Under the pieces are notes generated by a model. It was given only the letters and a program-made list of their open reading frames with translations, did not search any database and was not told where the DNA came from. DNA of 9,901 nucleotides from Desulfuromonadales bacterium (GTDB taxonomy: Bacteria > Desulfobacterota > Desulfuromonadia > Desulfuromonadales > BM103): the NCBI GenBank assembly GCA_030640215.1, contig DAOWJU010000192.1, positions 1 to 9,901 of the forward strand, in the 5' to 3' direction. Shown in pieces: positions 1 to 5,953 of this stretch (position 1 is its first letter; every line of letters starts with the position of its first letter). The translations under genes were made by a program, and so were the position numbers.

Positions 1-1
1 C

Positions 2-346
2 AACGGGCAACTCGATCTCACCCAAGCTCCGCTGGTACTTCCGCAGACAGGTCTGTCCCGACGTCGTTTGAATCAGTGTCTGAAAGAGCGGCGCATCACT
101 CCGAATATCACCTCCGAGGTCACCGGCAACGAAGCGATCATTCCGATGGTTCGTTTGGGCTGTGGCATCGGCATTGTTCCGCAACTGGTTGTCGATCGCA
201 GTCCGTTCCGCGATGATGTCGTCATCGTAGATCAGGCACCGCAGCTGGGATCGTACCAGGTCGGTCTTTGCACCAGCAAACGTAATTTGCAACGGCCAGG
301 CGTTTATGCCTTCTGGCAGCTGGCACGCGAACGTTCTGAGTCGTAG
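2..346 (+). CDS. ilvY: LysR-type transcriptional regulator, IlvY-like, C-terminal part (5' end outside window)
   Basis: The frame is open from the window edge (first whole codon at base 2) to a TAG at 344-346, giving the last 114 residues of a longer protein. I read it as the effector-binding domain of a LysR-family regulator. The stretch GNEAIIPMVRLGCGIGIVPQ, followed by SPFRDDVVIVDQ and then GLCTSKRNLQRPGVYAFWQL, matches what I remember of the C-terminus of enterobacterial IlvY, which has GHEAMVSMVALGCGVALLP in the same place. IlvY senses acetolactate/acetohydroxybutyrate and activates ilvC. The N-terminal helix-turn-helix is not in the window, so DNA binding cannot be judged. In enterobacteria ilvY is divergent from ilvC; here it is about 6 kb away and convergent with the minus-strand genes. 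A TTG at 68 could be mistaken for a start, but the homology continues upstream of it. The LysR class is near certain; the IlvY assignment is strong but made by eye. Confidence 0.85.
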   Translation, partial: NGQLDLTQAPLVLPQTGLSRRRLNQCLKERRITPNITSEVTGNEAIIPMVRLGCGIGIVPQLVVDRSPFRDDVVIVDQAPQLGSYQVGLCTSKRNLQRPGVYAFWQLARERSES

Positions 347-540
347 GGAGAAAGCTGTTTTTTGTGGGGGAAGGAGAATCAGAGGTTTATGGTTTCGAAC
401 GAATATCTAGTCAACTTATGACTTATGAGAGAAAAAAGAGTGTCTCGGAAGTCCTTAAGTAATGTAGGAACTGCTATTGGCAAAAAACGTCTGTTGTGGA
501 CAATCCCCAGAAACCCTGACGCTGACACACCAAAAGCATT

Positions 541-879
541 CTATACAATGGCTTTAACTAACTCTGAATCAAAGTCATTAGCTTCCTTCTCCTCATAACC
601 AACGCAGCATTGGAAACTTGACGGCACAGTGCGGGCAGTGGTCAGACTTACTTCCAGCCGGTCTTTACTCCAGTCTCGACGAAACAGGTCTTCATAGAAA
701 CCTGGGTTTTCGCGAATGGCAGTAAACATCTCATGCAAGTTTTTGTCGAAGTGCTGTGCCAAGACTTCGGCCCAATTCTCAACGTCAATTCTGGCGACAA
801 TATGCTTCCGTGAGCTGATTCTGCAATAGCCCTGTTTAGCGAGAGCCTCACCAATGATAACCATCTTTTTCTTAGCCAT
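541..879 (-). CDS. Hypothetical protein, 112 aa, function unknown
   Basis: This is a stand-alone ORF starting with ATG at 879, with GAAAGG about 10 bases upstream as a modest ribosome binding site. I do not recognise the family. The protein begins with a lysine-rich MAKKKM and has a central part rich in aromatic and charged residues (NWAEVLAQHFDKNLHEMF, then FYEDLFRRDWSKDRLEVSL). A CC pair lies near residues 90-91 and the C-terminal end is acidic. No signal peptide or membrane segment is visible, so it is probably a soluble cytoplasmic protein of mixed alpha/beta character. It lies between the leu genes and the convergent ilvY-like gene with more than 190 bases free on either side, so it is probably not part of the leu operon. 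I chose this frame over an overlapping minus-strand ORF at 648-1007 because of its start context and more natural amino acid composition. Whether it is expressed is uncertain. Confidence 0.6.
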   Translation of the reverse strand: MAKKKMVIIGEALAKQGYCRISSRKHIVARIDVENWAEVLAQHFDKNLHEMFTAIRENPGFYEDLFRRDWSKDRLEVSLTTARTVPSSFQCCVGYEEKEANDFDSELVKAIV

Positions 880-1082
880 CTAACAGATACCTTTCGTGTC
901 TTGTCTATTAAGTCGTGAGCGCCCATAAAAAGTGCCCTACCCCCCCCTAAATACCCTGACAAGCAAGAAAGAGTTACCGACCAAGGACCAATTTTAAACA
1001 TGACCAAATCTTACACTCTGTGTCAGATCAGATTTGAACCACTACAACTTATGTATAGCCATTTTGGTTTAAACAAGTTGAA

Positions 1083-1112
1083 TGGGGCCACGTGCGTTAT
1101 ACACCAGCCCCA
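1083..1112 (-). terminator. Possible terminator after leuD
   Basis: Read on the minus strand, TGGGGC and GCCCCA form a 6-bp stem that can extend inward through GTG/CAC across small bulges. It is followed by the moderately T-rich TTCAACTTGTTT. It lies 33 bases after the leuD stop. There is no clean run of T, so it is a weak factor-independent terminator at best and may instead be a 3' end stabilising hairpin. Confidence 0.35.
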
Positions 1113-1145
1113 CTCAGTTGTAAAAAAACTTACCAAAGATATGAA

Positions 1146-1682
1146 TTAATATCGCGCGTCAGCATACTCTACCCAACCACCAGCATCCACCAAAGCCTTG
1201 TCAAAAGGGCTGATGTCAAAGCTGAAGGAGACTTCGCGACCATTGCCGCAAGCAACAACCTGCTGATCCGGAAGGTTAACCTTTACATCGACTGCGCCAT
1301 TGGCTTCTTTCTCCAAAGCCATCAGAGCATCGATATCAGCTTTAGGCAGCTCAATCGCCAGCATGCCGCAGTTAAACATGTTCTGGCGGAAGATCCGGGC
1401 GTAGCTCTCAGAAATAACCGTGTGAATGTCGTTGACTTCAAAAACCCACGGTGCATGCTCACGAGAGGAACCGCAACCAAAGTTCTCGCGGGAGATTATC
1501 ACACGAGCATTCTTCAGCCGCTCGCCCTGGGGATCGAAACCTTCGAGCTTGAGGTCTTCCATGCAATAAGGCTTGAGCGCCTCCTTAGTCACCTCAGTGA
1601 GGTACTTTGCTGGAATGATTTCATCGGTATTAATATCGGCTCGGTCGAGAAAAATTGCCGGGCCGCCAAATACTTTTTTCAT
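1146..1682 (-). CDS. leuD: 3-isopropylmalate dehydratase, small subunit
   Basis: This is the small (swivel-domain) subunit of isopropylmalate isomerase. With LeuC it converts 2-isopropylmalate to 3-isopropylmalate, the second step of the leucine branch, in the cytoplasm. The 178-residue product has NTDEIIPAKYL at residues 18-28 and the family signature FGCGSSREHAPW at 68-79, the substrate-binding loop of the aconitase swivel domain. SYARIFRQNMFNCG follows at 93-106. The length fits the shorter LeuD forms that pair with LeuC proteins of about 420 residues. The ATG at 1682 is preceded by AAGGAG about 9 bases upstream, which fixes the start. It lies 21 bases after leuC, so the two subunits are surely co-translated. 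No leuB follows within the window. The family also contains homoaconitase and related small subunits, but next to leuA the leucine role is the sensible reading. Confidence 0.97.
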   Translation of the reverse strand: MKKVFGGPAIFLDRADINTDEIIPAKYLTEVTKEALKPYCMEDLKLEGFDPQGERLKNARVIISRENFGCGSSREHAPWVFEVNDIHTVISESYARIFRQNMFNCGMLAIELPKADIDALMALEKEANGAVDVKVNLPDQQVVACGNGREVSFSFDISPFDKALVDAGGWVEYADARY

Positions 1683-1703
1683 AAGTATGGCTCCTTGGAA
1701 TAA

Positions 1704-2987
1704 TTATTTCAATTCACGCGCATCGGTGATAACCCCGGTGATAGCGGTCGCAGCAGCGGTTGCGGGACTCATCAAGTGGACCATACCACCCTTGCCCATC
1801 CGACCATTGAAGTTACGGTTACTGGTCGAAGCGCAAGCCTCACCTTCAGCCAGAATGCCGTTACTCATACCGAGACAAGCACCACAGGTCGGATTGGTGA
1901 CACAGAAACCGGCATCCATAAAGATCTGGATCAGCCCTTCAGCCAAAGCTTCCTGAAAGATCTTCGGTGTCGCCGGAGAAACGATACCACGCAGAGTATC
2001 AGAGACCTTGCGACCTTTCAGAACTTCAGCAGCCTGACGCAGGTCTTCTATCCGACCATTGGTGCAGGTACCGATATAAACCTGATCGATCCTGGTTCCT
2101 GCCATCTCAGTCACTGGCTTGACACAATCCGGTTTGTAGCCATAAGTCACATGAGGCTCCAATGCGGTGACATCAAAATCGAGGACTTTGTCGTAATCGG
2201 CGTCGGCATCAGTGCACCATTGGCTGTAATCTTCGAGAGCGGCCTTTTTGCTGGCAAACTCGCCATCAATGAAAGGCCAGAGGTAATCAACCGTAACCAT
2301 GTCCGGCTGACAGATGCCGCATGTACCACCGGCTTCAATGGCCATATTGCAGAGAGTCATGCGTGCATCCATACTCATCGCATCAACAACTGGACCGTGA
2401 AATTCAATGACCCGGTCGGTCGCGCCATTAACGCCGAGCTGTCCAATCACATAAAGGATCACATCTTTGGCATAGACACCAGGCTGCAAGCTGCCATTCA
2501 GGTTGACACGAATGGTCTTCGGCTCGCGGAAGGCACAAACGCCTTTCAGAATACCAACTTCGAGGTCGGTGGTACCAACACCAGCAGCAAAGGCACCAAA
2601 AGCACCGTGAGTACACGTGTGCGAGTCGCCCATAATCGCTGTGAAGCCAGGGCGAATATAACCTTTTTCCGGAAAAAGTGCGTGGCAGACACCATTATGA
2701 CCAACATCGAAAAAGTCCTTGATATCGTGGCGACGAGCCCAGTCACGCAGCATCTTAGCCTGCAGGGCAGTCTTGCTGTCCTTGGACGGCGTCACATGAT
2801 CAATAACAGCCTTGATTTTGGTGTTATCGAAGACTCGATCCTTCCCACGCCACTCAAGGTCGGCAATAGCCACCGGCGTGGTAATTTCGTGGCAAAGGAC
2901 ACGATCCAGATCGAGCACCTTGGTACCAGGGAACGGTTCATCACGAAGATGAGCCGCAAAAATCTTTTCAGCTGTAGTCTGCCCCAT
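1704..2987 (-). CDS. leuC: 3-isopropylmalate dehydratase, large subunit
   Basis: This is the catalytic subunit of isopropylmalate isomerase, a [4Fe-4S] dehydratase of the aconitase superfamily that works with LeuD. The 427-residue protein has GDSHTCTHGAFGA at 120-132. The three cluster ligands are visible: Cys308 in YIGTCTNGR, and Cys368 and Cys371 in NPTCGACLG. The substrate-side motif STSNRNFNGRMG is at 387-398. Its length matches the approximately 420-residue LeuC/homoaconitase-like type rather than the approximately 466-residue E. coli type. I chose the ATG at 2987 because AAGGAG lies 5 bases upstream. The frame stays open to a TTG at 3023, but the 12 extra codons would read through this ribosome binding site and a hairpin and look non-coding. 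It is 167 bases downstream of leuA and probably shares the leuA transcript, since no clear promoter or terminator was seen between them. Confidence 0.97.
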   Translation of the reverse strand: MGQTTAEKIFAAHLRDEPFPGTKVLDLDRVLCHEITTPVAIADLEWRGKDRVFDNTKIKAVIDHVTPSKDSKTALQAKMLRDWARRHDIKDFFDVGHNGVCHALFPEKGYIRPGFTAIMGDSHTCTHGAFGAFAAGVGTTDLEVGILKGVCAFREPKTIRVNLNGSLQPGVYAKDVILYVIGQLGVNGATDRVIEFHGPVVDAMSMDARMTLCNMAIEAGGTCGICQPDMVTVDYLWPFIDGEFASKKAALEDYSQWCTDADADYDKVLDFDVTALEPHVTYGYKPDCVKPVTEMAGTRIDQVYIGTCTNGRIEDLRQAAEVLKGRKVSDTLRGIVSPATPKIFQEALAEGLIQIFMDAGFCVTNPTCGACLGMSNGILAEGEACASTSNRNFNGRMGKGGMVHLMSPATAAATAITGVITDARELK

Positions 2988-2991
2988 AATA

Positions 2992-2997
2992 ACTCCT
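2992..2997 (-). promoter_or_regulatory. Ribosome binding site deciding the leuC start
   Basis: AAGGAG lies 5 bases before the ATG at 2987. It argues against the longer TTG-initiated reading frame that begins at 3023. Confidence 0.8.
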
Positions 2998-3001
2998 TCA
3001 G

Positions 3002-3017
3002 GCCCTGAGTACAGGGC
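3002..3017 (-). repeat. Short perfect hairpin just upstream of the leuC ribosome binding site
   Basis: GCCCTG and CAGGGC form a 6-bp GC-rich stem with a 4-base loop, four bases before the leuC ribosome binding site. There is no T-tract, so it is not a terminator. It could affect mRNA processing or leuC translation, or be chance. The role is inferred only from its position. Confidence 0.4.
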
Positions 3018-3062
3018 ATCCAATCAGTATTGATACAACAAAAAAAGGTTATATCGTAAAGG

Positions 3063-3106
3063 CGCGGAGAACGCGAAGAAAAACTTGTTTCCTGCGCGCC
3101 TCCGCG
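3063..3106. repeat. GC-rich inverted-repeat element between leuA and leuC
   Basis: CGCGGAG at 3063-3069 pairs perfectly with CTCCGCG at 3100-3106. A second CGCG/CGCG pair (3072-3075 with 3095-3098) lies inside, and an A-rich/T-rich loop of about 19 bases closes the structure. The wording (cgcggag...acgcgaag) resembles dispersed intergenic elements found in many bacterial genomes, which carry runs like cgcggagacgcgaag. This may be one copy of such a family; other copies cannot be seen in this window. The hairpin could also act in the leuA-leuCD transcript, for example as an RNA-processing or stability site. Confidence 0.5.
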
Positions 3107-3154
3107 ACAAAGATCATGATGTTTCGCGCCACGCGCTACGCATCCATTCGGATT

Positions 3155-4693
3155 TCAGATTTCCACCCTGGTTCGCTGGGCAACATCCAAGGCCTTATTG
3201 AGTGCATTGATATACGCCTTGGCACTGGCAACGATAATATCTGAATGAGAGCCCTGGCCCAGCACCTCGTGGCCATCATGCTCGAGTCGGACAGTACACT
3301 CGCCAAGAGCATCGGTACCACCGGTGATTGAACCGACGGAATAATTAACCAGGTACGGCTTCATACCTGTCAATTTCTTAATCGCCTTGAAAGTGGCATC
3401 AACCGGTCCATCCCCAATAACTGCGACTCTTTTTACCTTACCTTTGACCTCAAGTTCTACAGTCGCAGTCGGCGCAGCGAACGACCCGGAAGAGACATTC
3501 ATCTGCACAAGCTTGACGATTTCCGGGATCCGGATAATTTCATCAGCAACGATGGCGTCGAGGTCCTCGTCAAAAATCTCTTTTTTCTTGTCAGCTAACG
3601 ACTTGAAGCGAACGAAGGCCTTCTCCACATCTTCCTTAGGCAAGTCATAACCAAGCTCATTGAGACGGGCGACAAAAGCGTGACGACCCGAGTGTTTGCC
3701 AAGCACAAGTTTGTTGGCATTGAGACCAATCGACTCAGGCGTCATGATCTCGTAGGTTTCCTTATCCATCAACACACCATGCTGATGAATACCGGCTTCG
3801 TGAGCAAAGGCGTTGGCGCCTACAACAGCTTTGTTCGGCTGCACCGCAATCCCGGTGACAGTTGAAAGCAGACGACTGGCAGCATAGATGTGCTCCGTGT
3901 TGATGCTATTTTCAAAAGGCATAATGTCTCGACGCGTTCGCAGCGCCATGACAATTTCTTCCAAAGAACAGTTGCCAGCACGCTCACCAATGCCGTTAAT
4001 AGTGCACTCGACCTGCCCTGCTCCGGCCTGAATTGCAGCCAGCGAATTGGCGACCGCCAAGCCAAGATCATTGTGACAATGCACGGAGATAACCGCCTTG
4101 TCAATATTCGGCACGTTATCCTTCAAGTACTTGATAATATTGAAATATTCAAAAGGAATTGAATAGCCGACCGTATCCGGAATATTGACCGTTGTCGCAC
4201 CAGCATCAATCACTGCTTCAACCATTTCGGCAAGAAACTCAAGACGGGTACGCACAGCATCCTCGCAGGAGAATTCGACGTTGGGTGTATAAGAAACTGC
4301 ATGTTTAACCGCCTTCACCGCCGTTTCAAGGACCTTGGCCGGTTTCATCTGCAGTTTACGCTCCATATGAATATCCGAAGTGGCGATAAACGTATGAATA
4401 CGACCACGGTCTCCGGCGTATTTCAGAGCTTCCCAGGCCCGGTCGATATCCTTGATATTGGCACGACAAAGACCGGCAATTTCTGGGCCCTTGATCGTCT
4501 GGGCAATTTTTTTGACGGCTTCAAAGTCACCGTCTGAAGCAATTGGGAAGCCAGCTTCGATAACATCGACATTGAGCTTCTCCAACTGACTGGCGATACG
4601 CAATTTTTCTTCGATGTTCATGCTGGCGCCGGGGGATTGTTCACCGTCGCGCAAGGTCGTATCAAATATTTTAATTGTCTTCATTATGCTCAT
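3155..4693 (-). CDS. leuA: 2-isopropylmalate synthase
   Basis: LeuA condenses acetyl-CoA with 2-oxoisovalerate to give 2-isopropylmalate, the first committed and leucine-inhibited step of leucine synthesis. The 512-residue protein is full length for the family. The TIM-barrel catalytic part carries [12 protein letters not shown] at 11-22, the metal-binding [13 protein letters not shown] from His205/His207, NGIGERAGN at 233-241 and [11 protein letters not shown] at 297-306. The C-terminal regulatory domain, about 395-505, ends in the typical [18 protein letters not shown], so feedback inhibition by leucine is expected. Homocitrate and citramalate synthases are related, but motifs, length and the leuCD neighbours fit LeuA. 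The ATG at 4693 has AGGAG about 8 bases upstream; a second in-frame ATG three codons later is less well placed. Expression is under the T-box leader that ends about 145 bases upstream. Confidence 0.98.
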   Translation of the reverse strand: MSIMKTIKIFDTTLRDGEQSPGASMNIEEKLRIASQLEKLNVDVIEAGFPIASDGDFEAVKKIAQTIKGPEIAGLCRANIKDIDRAWEALKYAGDRGRIHTFIATSDIHMERKLQMKPAKVLETAVKAVKHAVSYTPNVEFSCEDAVRTRLEFLAEMVEAVIDAGATTVNIPDTVGYSIPFEYFNIIKYLKDNVPNIDKAVISVHCHNDLGLAVANSLAAIQAGAGQVECTINGIGERAGNCSLEEIVMALRTRRDIMPFENSINTEHIYAASRLLSTVTGIAVQPNKAVVGANAFAHEAGIHQHGVLMDKETYEIMTPESIGLNANKLVLGKHSGRHAFVARLNELGYDLPKEDVEKAFVRFKSLADKKKEIFDEDLDAIVADEIIRIPEIVKLVQMNVSSGSFAAPTATVELEVKGKVKRVAVIGDGPVDATFKAIKKLTGMKPYLVNYSVGSITGGTDALGECTVRLEHDGHEVLGQGSHSDIIVASAKAYINALNKALDVAQRTRVEI

Positions 4694-4717
4694 GATGGTC
4701 TCCTCTGATACTTCGTC

Positions 4718-4798
4718 TCAGTCCCTTATTGGGGTCAGTTCTACAAGTTCTTCTCCATCTTTCGCCAATTTGTCTAGATCACCTAGATCGGATTCCAC
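4718..4798 (-). CDS. Possible small ORF (26 aa) between the T-box terminator and leuA
   Basis: A GTG at 4796-4798 opens a 26-codon frame ending in TGA at 4718-4720, about 24 bases before the leuA ATG. Its upstream AAGGGGGTG (4804-4812) is an almost complete Shine-Dalgarno match if one G-U pair is allowed, and sits 5 bases from the GTG. That is a stronger signal than many real genes in this window have. The predicted peptide is acidic and amphipathic (V/M)ESDLGDLDKLAKDGEELVEL followed by TPIRD. It has five leucines, each in a different or uncommon codon context (CTA, CTA, TTG, CTT, CTG). It would be translated only when the T-box terminator is read through, or from a transcript entering from upstream. 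I do not recognise the peptide. It could be a real small protein, a leader peptide coupled to leuA, or a chance frame. Confidence 0.35.
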   Translation of the reverse strand: MESDLGDLDKLAKDGEELVELTPIRD

Positions 4799-4803
4799 AG
4801 AAC

Positions 4804-4812
4804 CACCCCCTT
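4804..4812 (-). promoter_or_regulatory. Strong Shine-Dalgarno-like site of the small ORF
   Basis: AAGGGGGTG is 5 bases upstream of the GTG at 4796-4798. It can pair along nine positions with the 3' end of 16S rRNA when one G-U wobble is allowed. No other start codon uses it at a suitable distance. Confidence 0.45.
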
Positions 4813-4837
4813 TCTAAAGTATATGCCGGTTAAAAAT

Positions 4838-4869
4838 AAAAAACTCCCACCCCCGGTCAGGGGCGAGAG
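4838..4869 (-). terminator. T-box controlled intrinsic terminator upstream of leuA
   Basis: Read on the minus strand, CTCTCGCCCC pairs with GGGGTGGGAG in a 10-bp stem (two G-U pairs) with a 6-base loop. Six T and then a further A/T-rich run follow. This is a textbook factor-independent terminator. Its 5' arm contains the CCCCTG (4858-4863) that would otherwise pair with CAGGG (4888-4892) in the antiterminator, so the two structures exclude each other. Confidence 0.93.
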
Positions 4870-4877
4870 CTAAGCTT

Positions 4878-4891
4878 CGCGGTACCACCCT
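4878..4891 (-). promoter_or_regulatory. T-box core sequence and antiterminator bulge
   Basis: This is the highly conserved 14-base element AGGGTGGTACCGCG. Its UGGU bulge pairs with the free NCCA end of uncharged tRNA. The fourth base, U, would match an A discriminator, as expected for tRNA-Leu. Pairing of CAGGG (4888-4892) with CCCCTG (4858-4863) would form the antiterminator. Confidence 0.95.
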
Positions 4892-5003
4892 GTTTGGTCT
4901 CGTCTTAACGAAACCCTTCATTATCCATTTACGCAGGATCACGACGGAAATTACTCAGGCTACTTTCTCTACCCAGGCCCTTTGACGTCCGTAGCTCCAA
5001 GGT

Positions 5004-5006
5004 CAG
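5004..5006 (-). promoter_or_regulatory. T-box specifier codon CUG (leucine)
   Basis: In the 3' side of the specifier loop, between the upper stem (5010-5015) and the lower stem (CCTT, pairing with GAGG), the unpaired sequence is GAACUGA. The usual layout is GAA, codon, then a purine, which makes CUG the specifier. It would read tRNA-Leu with anticodon CAG. Shifting the frame to UUG, also leucine, is possible but breaks the better pairing. Confidence 0.82.
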
Positions 5007-5104
5007 TTCAGGTCCTAATCTGTACCGGTTTGCAGCACCACCGGCTCTCTGTAACAGCACCAGACCCTACTATTCCTCTTCAAAGCTTTTTAAACTGTTA
5101 CTCA

Positions 5105-5133
5105 ATAAAACAGAAAGTCTACTTTATTGTCAA
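5105..5133 (-). promoter_or_regulatory. Sigma-70-type promoter for the leuA leader
   Basis: On the minus strand a perfect -35 box TTGACA (5128-5133) is followed after 17 bases by TTTTAT (5105-5110), a 4/6 match to the -10 consensus. Transcription would begin near 5098, just before the T-box stem I. The -35 box starts about 20 bases after the pssA stop codon. Confidence 0.8.
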
Positions 5134-5152
5134 GATATCTGATGATTTTTCT

Positions 5153-5953
5153 CTATGAAGCATCCGGTCTCGGATCAGCCGGTTTGTCTTCCTCAACGAT
5201 TTCTACCTTTGGAGACTTGCGTCGAAAATATTTTACAAGAGACCCGATCGGTCCAGATGCGATATAAAGCGACGCGATAGTAAAGAGCATGATTTCAGGT
5301 TGAGCCACTATCACTATAATAAAAATGATAGCAAACACCAGAAAACTAAACGGCTGTCTTTTGACCAATTCAGGATCTTTGAAAGAATTAAAGCTGTGGT
5401 TACTAACCATCAAGTAGGCCAGTACATATATCAGCAAGAGTACAGAGACTTTCTTGATAGATCCAGTACCACCGAGATGGTAGAAAAGCAGGACACAGGA
5501 GGCAACCATCCCGGCTGCCGCCGGAATAGGCAAGCCAACAAATCGTCGCGACTCAACAGTATCAACCTGAACGTTGAAACGTGCGAGTCGTAAAGCCCCA
5601 CAGACGACATAGAGAAAAGCCGCCAGCCAACCGAATTTACCGAAGGATTGCAACGCCCAGGAATACATCAGCAAGCCGGGTGCAACACCAAAGGAGACAA
5701 GATCAACAAGGGAGTCGTATTCCACTCCGAAACGGCTCGTCGTTCCGGTCATGCGAGCAACCTTGCCGTCAAGTGCATCAAAAACCGCAGAAATCAGGAT
5801 AAGCCACGCAGCCAGGTTGTAGTCACCATTCATCGTCGAGACAATACCGTAGAAGCCAGCAAACAGGCCTCCGGTTGTCACCAGGTTCGGCAGGAGGTAG
5901 ACACCTTTTTTCAGATTTTCCCTGCGGATGTGTGGACTACGATTTTGACTCAT
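5153..5953 (-). CDS. pssA: CDP-diacylglycerol--serine O-phosphatidyltransferase
   Basis: This inner-membrane enzyme transfers a phosphatidyl group from CDP-diacylglycerol to serine, giving phosphatidylserine for the neighbouring decarboxylase. The 266-residue protein is polytopic, with several hydrophobic segments such as LVTTGGLFAGFYGIVS, AWLILISAVF, MVASCVLLFY and FLVFAIIFIIVIVA. The CDP-alcohol phosphotransferase motif is complete: Asp62-Gly63, Ala66-Arg67, Gly76, Asp80 and Asp84 with the exact family spacing. The early GVYLLPNLVTTGGLFAGF is typical of the Bacillus-like (type II) PssA rather than the E. coli type. The ATG (5951-5953) overlaps the psd stop as ATGA, and there is no convincing ribosome binding site, so translation is probably coupled to psd. 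The C-terminal 20 or so residues are charged and cytoplasmic. No terminator is seen after it before the leuA promoter. Confidence 0.96.
   Translation of the reverse strand: MSQNRSPHIRRENLKKGVYLLPNLVTTGGLFAGFYGIVSTMNGDYNLAAWLILISAVFDALDGKVARMTGTTSRFGVEYDSLVDLVSFGVAPGLLMYSWALQSFGKFGWLAAFLYVVCGALRLARFNVQVDTVESRRFVGLPIPAAAGMVASCVLLFYHLGGTGSIKKVSVLLLIYVLAYLMVSNHSFNSFKDPELVKRQPFSFLVFAIIFIIVIVAQPEIMLFTIASLYIASGPIGSLVKYFRRKSPKVEIVEEDKPADPRPDAS

Larger units (their letters stand above)
4838..5098 (-). promoter_or_regulatory. T-box riboswitch (leucine type) controlling leuA
   Basis: This leader RNA binds uncharged tRNA-Leu directly and lets transcription continue into leuA when leucine is scarce. Nearly every T-box landmark is visible on the minus strand. 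A stem I base precedes the specifier-loop AGTA (5068-5071). The 6-bp upper stem GGGTCT/GGACCT pairs 5062-5067 with 5010-5015. The AG-bulge AGAGAG is at 5045-5050, and the apical GCTGCAAACCGG at 5025-5036 is closed by CCGG/CCGG. The leucine codon CTG is in the specifier loop. Stem III is a 7-bp hairpin at 4897-4914. The T-box core AGGGTGGTACCGCG (4878-4891) has its UGGU bulge for the tRNA NCCA end, and the terminator follows. T-boxes are mostly Gram-positive; leuA T-boxes in Desulfuromonadales are a known exception. Confidence 0.95.

Noticed and set aside
347..540. Search for a terminator or gene between ilvY and the hypothetical gene
   Set aside because: Only a short tandem ACTTATG pair and a weak AGTCCT/AGGAACT inverted match were seen; no hairpin with a T-tract and no credible ORF.
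498..602. A short plus-strand frame starting with TTG before and across the end of the hypothetical gene
   Set aside because: No ribosome binding site and mostly antisense to the 112-aa gene.
513..960. The 8-mer ACCCTGAC at 513-520 and 953-960, flanking the hypothetical gene like target-site duplications
   Set aside because: Too short to mean much over this distance, no inverted repeats inside, and no transposase.
648..1007. A 119-codon minus-strand frame overlapping the hypothetical gene
   Set aside because: Low-quality composition (many Arg, Trp, Ser, Leu), no ribosome binding site, and it conflicts with the better frame at 541-879.
1092..1703. A 203-codon open frame on the plus strand opposite leuD
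   Set aside because: Shadow of leuD, which has the FGCGSSREHAPW signature and a good ribosome binding site.
1776..3008. A 410-codon open frame on the plus strand opposite leuC
   Set aside because: It is the mirror of the leuC reading frame, has no family-like motifs or ribosome binding site, and leuC on the other strand has complete Fe-S and substrate motifs.
4733..5009. GGTCAGTTC occurs in the small ORF (4733-4741) and in the T-box specifier region (5001-5009), so the CTG codon context GAACTGACC appears twice
   Set aside because: A shared 9-mer in a few hundred bases is expected by chance fairly often, and no mechanism requires it.
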